Assembly: GCA_014359745.1 (NCBI GenBank)
Contig: JACIYW010000003.1
Coordinates: 1 to 49,502 of the forward strand
DNA length: 49,502 bases
Origin: Paracoccaceae bacterium
Lineage (GTDB): Bacteria; Pseudomonadota; Alphaproteobacteria; Rhodobacterales; Rhodobacteraceae
Direction of reading: 5' to 3'
Of this stretch, positions 1-12,000 are shown piece after piece. Numbering within the stretch: the stretch's first letter is position 1; each line of letters begins with the position of its first letter. The notes beneath the pieces were generated by a model that did not search any database, had not been told where the DNA came from, and saw only the letters and a program-made list of their open reading frames with translations. Both the position numbers and the translations under genes were made by a program.

Positions 1-3000
1 GATAAGATCGAGATAGAGCCGCGCGCGCGCCTCGGGATCGACCCCGGCAAGGCTGATCGTGACGGTCAGCGTCTCGCCTGCCCGGGCGCGTCCTTCCGGG
101 TCAAGGCCCGTCACGCCGGTGCCCGCACCCAGATGAACCGTTCCATCGGCCTGGATGTTGAACGCCGCGTCGCCGCGCAACAAGTCGATCGGACCCGTGG
201 CGGTTTCCGTACCACCGGACTGGCTGCGCAGGGCGATTTCAAAGGCATCGCCCGGCCCGGCGGTCGTTGCCGCCACGAGGCTGGGGCGGAGCCGGATCAC
301 CAGGCTCGTCGCCCCGTCGGGAACCGCGAAGTCCTGTTGCGCGCGACCGTCCTGCGGCACCCCTTCGGACAGGCGCAGGACACCCCCGGCGATGGCCGCA
401 TCGCCCTCCAGATGCCAGCCGAACCCTTCGGCTTCGGGATCGGAGACGCCAAAATCGCCGTTCCGGAAATCGCCGGAACCGAAGGTCGCGCTGCCCGGTG
501 CCGCCGAAAAATCGCTGTCGCCGATCAGGAAGCGGCGTTCGGCCAGGGAAAGATACCATTCGGCCAGTGCCCGCGCCTCGGCCTCGGTCGGTGCCCCGGT
601 CTTGAGGCCAAGGGCAAGGGCGGCGATCTTTTTCTGGTTGTCGCTCAGGTCGGGCGCGAACTGTGTCGACATGGCGTTCGTGCCGGAGCTGATGAAGGGG
701 GTGCCGTCCAGTTGATACTCGTCCAGCAGGCCGAGGGTATGCAGATATTCATGGGCGATGGTCCAGCCGATGCGTTCGCCCAGATCCTGCAACGTGTTCT
801 GCCATGGCGTGCCATCCGGCCGGGTGGCCCCCTGTTCGACGTCGTAGGCCAGCGCCCGGATCATGCCGTCGACCGGGATCGAGATCGCACCCCGCGCTTC
901 GGAGATGGTCAGGTTGATGGCCTGGCCCAGGCGGTGCAGGATCTGCGCATTGTTGAGGTCGGAGCGCAACGTGAACCGGTCGCCTTCGGTTGTCAGCCCG
1001 CCAAAGGTGGCGCGGTCGTTGTCCAGCCTGCCGGTGGCCGCCGGGGCCGGTGTGAAAGGCGACGTTCCGGGCGTGGCGCGCCATGCGTCCAGTTCCTGCA
1101 ACTCGGCCAGGTTGAGCGGGGTGTTGACGTATCCGACAACCGTTTCATCCTGATTGGTAGGGGGGAACACCAAGTCCGACACGCGGCTTTTGCCCAGGGT
1201 AAAGCTTTTGCCCAGATCCTTGCCCAGACCGTCCAGCGGCAGCACGGCGAGGAAGCCCGAGAAGATCGAGAATTTCAGCGCTTCGCTTGTCGCCGTGTCC
1301 AGTACAGCGTCGCCGCCCACCGGCGGCCTGGGGAAGGATGTCAGGACCGGGCCATAGATCTCCGCCACGTCCTCGTCGAAGGCATCCGACAGGAATGCAT
1401 CGCCCGTGAAATCCGCGGTGCCGAAGGTGCGGCGCAGATCGGCCAGAAGATCGCTCAGGCCGTTGACGTTGTAGTTGATCTTCTGCCCGCGCTGGCCGGT
1501 GGCGCCAAATTTTACGGTCGCGACCTGTGATCCGCCAATGGCCAGCTCCAGCTCCATCGAGGCGGCACGCGCGGGGTCCGCGCCGGTCATGCCCTTCGGC
1601 TCGAACTTGACCACGGCATCCCCCGACCCGGCGTTGGCCTTGTCGAGGCTGAACCATGTCGACGCAGCGGTCTGGCCAGTTTGCACGGCCCCGAAGACGA
1701 TGGCCTTTTCCTGCCGCGCATTGGTCACGTTCGCGTCGAAGGCGTCGCTTCCCGGCAGGGTGAAGCTGAACGGCGACCCTTCGGTCACCCGTGGCAGGTT
1801 GATCACGCCGTCGGTGGTGGAATCGTCGCCGATGTCCAGAAGATAATGCAGATCGACCGTCTGCTCGGCCACGCGGTTCCCGTCCGGATCGAGTTCGGTC
1901 AGCGTGATGCTGTTGGACACGATCTGCGGCCCTTTCAGCGCGCGCAACTGGTCCAGGTCATACCCGGCGCGGGCGATCAGCCGGAACTGCTGCCCCGGCT
2001 CCACCGTAAACGTCCGGCCCGCGACCAAGCCGATCGGGTCGCCGACCTGACCCGACGCGTCAATCGTGTGGATGGTCAGCCAGGGGGACGCAGGGCCCGT
2101 CACGCGGAAGGCGGTGGCCCGCGCCGACGTGTTGCTGACGGTGATGGTGTGCTGGCTGTGGCCCACGCGGATCGCGCCGGGCGTTTCCCGCGCGATGGCC
2201 GCCAGCCCTTCGCCGCCCTGGCTGCCGGTGAACGGGTCGGAATTGAGGTTGTCGAAGAACACGACGCCGTCACCGTCGCTGGCGCTGCTGTCGGTCACCG
2301 TCAGCCCGCCGCCATAGCCGATGTCGTCGATGATCAGCCGGTAGACGGGTTGCAGGGCGACCGCCTCCTCCTGTTCCTGCATCGACAACTGGAAGCTGAG
2401 CGTCCCGGCCCGCCCCTTCACGTCGGAGGTATCCACCCAAACGCGGGTCCGGCCCGTCAGGGTGTCGGGGTTCAGCGACGCCGCGCCGCCGTCGAAGGAC
2501 AAGAGCGTGGGGCTGCCGGTTTCCAGATCGGTAAAGACCACCCGCAGCGACTTGGACAGTTCGGCGGCGCCCGGCACCTGCAGGGGCGCATCCACGGTAA
2601 AGGACAGCCGTTCCTGATTGGCGGGAATGAACAAATGGTCGCTGGTCACGGTTTTCGTGCCGCCACCGGCGACGTTCAGCGTCATGTGAAAATTGAGGAA
2701 ATTGGCCTGCACCCAGCTTATGATCGTCGGGATCATGCTGGTCAGCAGACCGATGCCCGCCTCGACGCCCGCCTTTTTCAAAGCCGCCGGATCAAGCTGT
2801 TTTTTCCAGTCGATGTCCTTGGGGTTCACCGAAGGCGCATCCGATGTCTGCACGTCCAGCATCGCCTCGGCCAGGTTCTCGATCTCATCCAGCGACAGAT
2901 CCGACGCGAAAAGATCGGCGATGACATCGGTTGCGATCTCCTCGGCGCGGCCAAGGATGGTTTTTTCGGCAAGAGCGCCCTGCGCGGCATCACGCCCGGT

Positions 3001-6000
3001 CTTGAAGATCGTGTCCCTGACCGACGTCACGATCTTGTCGAGTGTTGCAAGCGCCTTGGTCGCGACATCGCCCGATGTCACCTGCGACAGGCTAAGCGCT
3101 GCGAAGCTTGGCGAGAAACCGAGGTCGATCAGAAGCTGGAACGCCCCCCCCGATCCGCCCTGAAAGCTCCATCCCGGGGTCTGATAGCCGTGGGCATCGT
3201 CGCCGAAGGGCCAGATCACGCGGCCATAGAGCGGGCGGAACGAGCTTTGGAAATCGCCGTTGAACACGACCGGAACCGGATCGAGGTTGTTGCCGAACTT
3301 TGTATTCGACACCTTCGCGGCATCGGGGCGGGTCGGCGGGGTGCTGGCAATCGGGCGCGCGCCGGTGCCCCCCCCGAGATCCGAGAAGAACCAGCCGGTG
3401 CCGATGCCCTCCCAGGGGGCCGCGTCGAGATAGGGGCCGGTGGCCGGGGCATAGCGCGCGCCGGTGACGGTGCCGAACGGGGTCTGGTTGGCGCTGTCGA
3501 CCCGGGCGCGATACCACGATTGCGGGTTGTTCTCCTTGGAAAACGCCCCGGCGTCCTGCGCGCTGCCTTCCTCGTAATACCGCGCCATGCGTCCGAACGA
3601 CAGTTCCGGCCCCTGCCCGCCCCAGTCGAACAGTGACCGGAAGATCGGGTCGCCCTCGGCCCCCGGCAGGCCATAGGTTTCGCGGTTCAACGCCGCCGTC
3701 CCCGCATAATGCGCCACCACCCGGTTGTGAACGGTGCCCCAGCCGATCCCGAAATTCCCGAACAGGCCGACATCGGCATTCGGGGCAAAATCATCCTCGA
3801 AAAAGCCGGGCAGGCCGGTCAGCGACACGTTCAGATCCGCCTCGCCCAGCGGCTTGCCCAGCATGGTCAGCGAGATTTCCTCGCTCTTGGGGTTGAACAG
3901 AAGGCCGGTGCCGATGCCGGTCGTCTTCTTGATCATGCTGGCAGTTGCGGTGGCCACGACATCGCGGCTGGAAACGGGTTGCTGGGCCTGCTGATAATAA
4001 TTGTCGGCAAAATCCACGCCGTCCCAGATGCGGATTTCCGGGTCCTTGAAATCGGTCCAGTCCAGTGTGCCAAAACCGCTGGCCTCGGCCACGGATTTCA
4101 TGCCTTCGATAACGGTGCCGACACGTTTCAGATTGACCGCGGCGGTTCCCAGGAACGGCGCAACCGTCACACCGGCACCGCTGGCGGTGGCAGCGACCGC
4201 CCCCACACCGGCCGCAAAGCTGGTGGTATTGGCCGCCCAGGCCAGATTGCCAAGGAACCCGGCGATGGGCAGCTTTACCTGCGGATTGGTGTGATCCACC
4301 GGATCCAGCGTGGTGAAATGGATATCGGGCGATCCCTTGGTTTCAGGGAAATGCAGGAACATCCGCTGCACGATTTCGGAATTCACCACCGCGCCGCGGC
4401 CATGCCCGATGAAGTGCATGTCGGCGCCGAACACCTGCCCGCCCAGTTGCGTGTTCAGCGCGGCCAGCGACGCGAACATGCCGTCGGCCGCCGCCTCGGC
4501 AAAGCCGCTGTCGTTGATCGAACTTTCGTTCGACCAGTCCATGAGCAGCACCAGGGGCCGCCCGTTGGCGCCCACCTCGCGCCCCGGCGTGAGCGACAGG
4601 AATTTTCCGGTTCGCTGGTCTTGCACGGCCAGAACGCCATCGTTGCGGTTGGCGATCTCGCGGGCAAGCTCGAACACCGCGCTCTGGGTCGGCCCACCCT
4701 CGAACAGGACGCTCATGTCGTGGGTGATGATCGTGATGTTGGGAATGCCGGTTGTCTGTGTCTCGGGCGCGACGCGGAAGCTTTCCGAAAGCTGGAACAG
4801 ACGCTGGTCGTTGTCATTGACGCCGACGCCCCAGAAATAGGTCTGGCCCCTGGTCAGGGCAAATTCCGCTGGCAGGGTGAACCGCACCTCGCCCCCATCG
4901 GACGGGGCCGGGAAATTGCGCATGAAGATGCGGTTTCGGTTGCCGTCCAGGTTGACGAGGTTCAGGTCGAATTCGTCCTGCTCTTCCCGCGTCATCCCCC
5001 GGAACCCGGCGTCTAACAACTCCTGCACCAGCTCGGGCGGGGTGTCTTCGGGAAACAACCCCTCGCCCGGCGCAGCAACCGCGATATAGAGCGTCGAGTC
5101 CAGCTTGCGGCCCCCCATGTTCCACACGAAAGTGGGGTTGGGCGGCACGCTGCCATCGGCCTGCGTCGGGGAAACGAGGCCCAGGAACGGTGCCTGGCTT
5201 TCGACGCTGCGCGCGATCCCGCCGGTGCCGACGGGGATGTTGGGCGATCGCTGGTCACCGATGCTGTCGCGCTCGACAAAGGTGTCGCCGTCTTTCCAGG
5301 TTGCGAAATCGGCCGCGATGTCGATGTCGAGGTTGACGCCGGTGCGATCACCGCTGTTGGCGAAGATCAGGCTGCGGTTCACCAGCGCCGGAACGTCGCC
5401 CGCATTCGGCGCGATCGGCAGCAGATCGTTCACGGCGAATTCGGCCAAGGGGAATTCGCCGATCAACTGGTTGTCGCGATAGGATTGCAGAACCTGGAAC
5501 AGCGTGTCGAAATCATAGCCGAAGAAGGCGCCGCGCGCCCCGTGTGCCGCATAAAGCGTCAGCCCGTCGCCGGATATCGCGACATCGGTGCCGAAGGAAT
5601 TCGTCACCGGCCGCAACATGCCGATCACCCGTGCATCTTCGCCGAACGGATCGGCGATGATGCCGATGGACGCCCCGGCGGGATAGATCATCTGCTGCGT
5701 GCTCAGCCCGAAGATCGGAAAGGGGGTGATCGACGGATCGCGGGTGAAATCGCCCTGAACGAAACGGTTCTGCCCCATGACAAAGGCATATTGCAGATCG
5801 GGCGAGATCGCGATGCCGGCGGCGTCGTTGACCTCCAGCGCATCGGACAGGATCGAGGCCTGGCGCGAGCCGCTGACGACCACACCCGCCAGCGGCGGCA
5901 GATCGCGCGGCGTGGCCAGGTTGAAGGGGATCGAATTCGTGACATCCCAGATGCCGCCTTCGCGTCTCAGCACGATCACGCCGTTGCCGTCCGAGGATTT

Positions 6001-9000
6001 GTCGGTGACGAAGGCATAGGTGTTGCCGCCCTCGGGCCCGATCAGCGTTTCCACACCATAGGGCTGGCGCAACTGGCGGTTGTTGACAGTCGTGAAGGTC
6101 TTGACCGGCGCGCCGATGGTGCCCGCTGGCCTGGCCGAATCGATGGCGCCGAAGATCGGCAGGTCATAGATGCGCACCTCGCCGGTACCGCTGTCCGGCC
6201 CTCCCGCGCTGGTCGTGGCGGTGACGATCAACTGCCTGCCGTCCGGCGTGATGGCGATTTCGCGCAGGTTATAGCCCGCATTGGCAACCGTCAGGGTTTC
6301 GACAAGCTGATACTGTGTCGCGCTGCCCTTGCGGATATCGACCACGAAGATCCGGTTCGACGCGGCATCGCTGACCAGCAGGAAATTGTTGCTCGGGTCC
6401 AGCGTGATGTCGAAAGGCCGGGCCTTGGGCGCCAGAAGATCGGCGGGCGACGTGCCGATCTGCGCGTCAAGACGGATGAACCCGGTGGTGCCGGGATCGT
6501 CCGGCTTTCCCGTTTCGGGGTTCACCGGGCCTGCGGGGCGGCCGCCGATGTCAAGCTGGGTGCCGCTGACCAGATCGACCACCGCTATACCACCCGCATT
6601 CTGCAAGGCGACGAAGGCCAGGTTGGCGCTGGCCAGGGTTGCCACGGCGGTCGGCGCGGCGCTGCGCCCGTCGCGCAATGCGCGGCCCTCGGCGTCGAGA
6701 TAGCCGATCGGGATGCGCTGGGTCAGGCCCACCGTGTCGCGCACGGCGCCGGGCAGCCGCTCCATCAGGACAAGTTGGTCGATGCCGTCGGGCACGGCCT
6801 GTCCCGTCGCGTCGATGCCCGCGCCGCTTTGCACCACCGCAACGGTCACATCGCCGTTGTTGCCCACCTCGAACGGCAGGCTGTAGGCCGGTGCGCGCCC
6901 GACGAAGTTGCCGCTGGACACGCCCGCCTTGGCGCCCGGGGGCGGCGGGCCCTCTTCCAGGCTGGTCAGTTTCGGGTCGAGCCGCAGGATGCGCAGTTCC
7001 TGATCCGCCACCGGATACGTGCCCGGAATCTCGACGCTGATCTTCTGGACGCCCGAGCCGGTATCGACCGTGACCCTGAACGCGACCAGCCCGCCGGCGC
7101 TGACGGTATCCGGCGGCGCACCGGTCGCCTCGGCGGCGATGACCTCGGCGGTCAGCAGATCCAGCCCGGTTCCCACCGGATTGCCCAGCACGACCCAGGT
7201 GGGCGAAGGATCGTCGGCAAAGGGCGTCTGGCCGCCGGAGTCGGGGCGGACAAAGCCGGTGCCGTCGATCTCAAGCTGCACCCCAGCGTTATCGGGAAGC
7301 CGTTGCAGAACGACCCGCGTGGCGTTGGGCAGCGACGCCACCTCTTCCAGCTTGTTCAGGATGTCGACAGCGATGGTTCCCATGTCCGGAACGATGTCGA
7401 TCACCCGCTCGACCCCGGTGGCAATCCCGCTGGCGGCGATGTTCCAGAACCTGGTGACCACGTTGCCGGTGTTGAAGCTGACCGAGATCTGGTCGCCGTT
7501 CTGCATCGCCCCCATGAGCGTGCCGCCAACGGTGCGTGTCATCGCCGCCGATTTCATCGGATCGCCCGGCAAGGGGAAGGTCAGGCGCACCGCACCGTTG
7601 ACCTTGGTCACCATCTGCGGGTTCGTCTGCGACACCACCATCGTGCCCCCCGCGCCCACCCCGTCGGCAGGGGGCGAGGCGGTGCGCGCGCGGCCCTGTT
7701 CGTCGACAAAGCCGGTGTCGACCTCGTTCCAGCCGTATTCCCAGCCGTTTTCGGTAGGCAGCAGATCGTAGCGATAGAAGATCACCTCGCTGCCCGGCTC
7801 GAACCCGGTGGGGATCGCCAGTTGCGCGGGTTGCAGCAGCGGCGCATCGCCCAGGTCAAAGTTGAAGGCGGCGCCGAAGGTCCAGCCGAACGACGGGTCG
7901 ATGAACGGGATCGGCAGGTCGGCCTGATCCAGCGTCTCGATCCGCGCCTCGACCGGCGCGACCAGGGCACCCGGCGCGATCGCGGCCTGATAGCCCTCGG
8001 CGTTCTCGATCACGGCGCCCGCCTTGCCGACCAGCGCCACACCGCCCTCGGCCTCGGCCACCAGAACGTCGACCTGCGCCTCGGCCCCGCCGCGGATCAC
8101 GGTGACGGTCGCCGTGCCCGGCCCGACCGCGCGGATCAGCCCCGCCTCGTCCACCGCGGCAACGGCAGCGTTGGAGCTGAAGAATTGGGCTGGGTCTTCG
8201 GACAGGTCCAGCGGCAGGCCGTCGGCATCCAGAAGCAGCAGTTGCCGCGTGCCGCCTTCCGCCGCCAGGGTCACGGCATCTGGATAGGGATCGAGCCCGA
8301 TGAGCGCGCCAAGGGTGATCTCGTCGGATTGCGCCCCGACGCGCAGCACGGTGACCGCCGTCGCATCGCCACGCCGGGCGATCAGCGTGGTGATCCCGTC
8401 GGCCAGCCCCACGATCCGGCCGTCATCGGTCAGCCGCGCGACCTCGGGGTTTCCGAGTTCGAGTGTCAGCTGATCCGCCGGCAGCGGAACAGGCGCCCCG
8501 GCCCCTTGGAACAGACCCGAAAAGGTCGGCACAAAGGTTTCGCCCAGCATGACCCACCTGCCCCGCGTGTCGATGTCGATCGACAAGAGCGGTGCGTCGG
8601 ACACCTCGATCGGCACCAGGACCAGTTCCGCGGCATAGCCGTCATCGACGATCATCGACACCGTAGCCAGCCCGGAGAAGCCCTCATCCGGCGTGAAGGC
8701 CATGCCGCGACCGCCATCGACGATGCGCGCGGTTCCGCCTGTCACGCGCCCGACCGCGGCGAAAAGCGTGTCGCCCTCGGGGTCCAGCGCAAGGTCGCTC
8801 AGGGCGACGCGCACTTCCAGACCGGCATAGGTCCGCACGTCGCGGTCGCGGGCCTGTGGCGCCTGGTTGGCCACGAACCCCAGATTCGCGGCGAACAGCC
8901 CCGTGTCGGTGGCATTCGCCGCGCCGTTGCCGTCCAGATCGGCCCCCGGCAGAAGGCCCGCATCGGCGGCATCGACGCGGCCATCGCCGTTCAGGTCGCC

Positions 9001-12000
9001 CAGAACGGTCAGCGTTGCCGCCGCCGATGCCCCCACCGCGCCCTCCAGCACAAGCGCCTGCACCCCCGGCTCCGTGGCGCGCAGCACCAGTGTCGTCACC
9101 CCCGCATGGGTAGCCCGCGAGATGACTTCGGCCCCCGTGGGCGAGGCGGCGTCGGTCACCGTGCCTTCGACCATCAGAACCAGCGCAACCGGCCCTTCGC
9201 GCAACTCGCTGTTGCGCAGGGTCATCGTAACGGCGGCCCGGCCGTCCGCGCCGAATTCCAGCGTCAGCGGCGCGTCGCCGGCACTTGCCAGCGCGGGCAG
9301 ATGGGCCGACAGGGGCCGGGCCGCGAAATCGGCCTCCGCATCGAAAAACGCGCCTTGCCCTGTTGCGGCGATCAGGCGGCCTTCGGTGTCATAGGCGAAT
9401 TCGGCCCCTTGCCCGGCGGACACATCCCGCACCGTGGCAAGCTGCCCTTCGGGGCCATAGCGATAGACAGTGCGCCCGCCGTCCGCCGTCTCGATGGCCG
9501 CGATGCGCCCGTCGCCGTCCCGTTCGAAGGTCGCGACGACCTGGCCGTCATGCAGAACGCCGGTCGATCCGATCAGCGCCTCGGCCCCGTCGGCAAAGGT
9601 GATCGCGCGCACCGTTCCGTTGCCCGACAACGCATAGCGCGTGCCGTCCGGCCCGGTCAGCGTGAACACCGCATCGTCGAAACCGGCCGGATCCCACGGC
9701 GCGCCGGTGATTGGGTCCAGGAACTGCCCGCCCGACAGGGCCACCCTTTCGGCCAGCGCCGAAAGCTGCCAGCCGTGCCCCGCATCCGCGACGAACAGCG
9801 GCCGCGCCAGGGTTCCGCCGCTGACGGGGTCGACCTCGGCACCCAGCCCGAACCCGGCGCGGGTTCCGTCAGGCAGCGTCAGGTGCAGGCGCGATTGCAG
9901 CGACAGCCCCTGAGGCACACCGCTTGCCGAACGCCCGGTCGATTGCGCATCGAAGGCAAGGTCCATCCCGGCCCAGGGCGCACGCCAGGCGGTGCCGAAA
10001 CCCGTGTCGCCATGAAGAATCCCGGTGTCATGCACCCGGTTCAGCACCAGCGCATTCCCGCCGATATCCAGCACGGCATCCTCGGCCACGCTGACCGGGC
10101 GTGGGGTCGATACCCCGCCCAGAACCTCGATCCGGGTCACCGCCTGCGCCCGGCGACCGCCCAGATCCACCGCGTCCAGCCGCAGCGCATAAAAGCCCGG
10201 TGGCATCGTCGCCGGGTCGATGGTGGAGAGCGCCCCCTCCGCGGCTTCCGTGCCCGAGGCAAGAAGCCGCTCTTGCCCGCTCAAGGTGTTGGTCGCCCAC
10301 AGATGCCATTCATCCAGCGACTGATCGGCAATCGCCCCGGTCACCGTCACGGCGTCACGGATCGGGAAATCCGACAGGCCGGCGTTCAGGCTGACCAGCG
10401 GCGCCGCCGCATCGGCGGGATCGCGCACGCGGATCGTGGCTTCCGCCACGCCCACGGCACCGTTCGCGCCCACCGCCTCGGCCCGCACAAGGGTGCGGCC
10501 CGGTGTGCCCGCGGTCAGGGTCAGGGTGCCGTCGGGGCCAAGGGTCACCGCCGTGCCGTCCACGAAAACCCGGCTTTCCGCCACGGCCCCCAGGCCCGAA
10601 GTGCGCAGGGTCAGCGTGACCTGCTGACCGGGGCGCACCGGGAAATCGGGCGTGGCGATCAGGGTGACGGTCGGCGCTTCGGGCAGGGCGGTGACGCGCG
10701 CCACGAAAGACCGGCTTGCCGTCTGATATCCGTCATTCACGCGCGCGACGATCAGGTGATCGCCCAGCTGGCCCGCGTCGGGCGTCCATCGGATGACCCG
10801 TGCGACCTGATCGAACACCGCGCCCGCGGGAAGCCCGCTGAAATCGAAGCCGAGGGTGTCATCGGCATCAGGATCGCTCGTGCTTACCGGAATGACCAGT
10901 TCGGCGCCCAGATGCCCAAGCGCGCTGTCCACCGCGATCTGCGGTGCGCGGTTGACGTTGTCGATCTGCACCGGCACCACCGTTTCCGCCCGGCCGCCGC
11001 GCCCGTCTTCCACCGCGAACCGGAAGGCATAGCTGCCTGCGGCGCCAAAGCCCGGCGCCCAGGTGAAACGCCCGGTCGCACCATCGAAGCTGGCGCCCTG
11101 CGGCAGCGGATCCAGCGCCCGGAACACCACCGCATCGCTGTCGGGATCACCGGCGAGCAGGCGGAACGTGAACTCCGCCCCCTCGCGGCCGCGCTGCGGG
11201 CCAAGCGGGGTGATCACCGAGGCGGCATTGGCGTTTGCGACCGTCAGGCGGATCGTTTCGCGGCTTTCCTCGGCGCCATCGGTGGCGATCAACACGATAC
11301 CCGGATAATCGCCCGCATCGAACCCGCCCGGCGTCCAGCGCAGGAGGCCGGTTTCCGGGTCAAGCGTCGCACCCTCGGGCAGTCCCTCGGCCAGATAGGT
11401 CACCGGGTCGCCATCGGGGTCGATGGCGGCCAGTTGCAGGGTGAAATCTTCGCCCTCGGTCAGGTTCTGGTCGCCCACGGGCAACAGCAGCGGTGCGCCG
11501 TTCTGCGCCCGAACGACCAGCCGCACGGTGCGGCTGTCGCTGCCAACCGGTCCGGTGCCGCCATTGCCGTCATCGGTGACGGTCAGCGTGAAGGTATGCT
11601 CGCCCTCATCGGCGGCGGTCGGGGTCCAGACCAGTTCGGCCCGGCCATAGGCCGCACCTGTGACGACCTGCGCCCCGGCGGGCAAATCCTCGGCCGAAAA
11701 GGTCAGCGCGTCGCCATCGGCGTCGGCGACACGGATCGCAAGGCGCAGTTCCTGCCCGGTCACCGCAACCGCATTCGCCAGAACCGAAAGGCGCGGCGGC
11801 ACAGATGGGGCCTCGACGGTCAGGATGAAGGTCTGTTCGTCGCGGCGGATATCGGCGGGGATGCCGCCGCCATCGTCCTCGGCCCGCAGGGTAATGACAT
11901 AGACGCCGCGATCCAGCGCCTCGGGGGCGAACCGCAGGGTGCCGCCGTCCGTGCCGGGAACGAAGCGGGCAAAGCCGCTGTCCGGGCCAAGGATGCGCGC

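Noticed and set aside
9340-9700. RHS toxin cage within the giant protein
   Set aside because: Only two or three YD-like strands, no RHS core consensus and no toxin tip.
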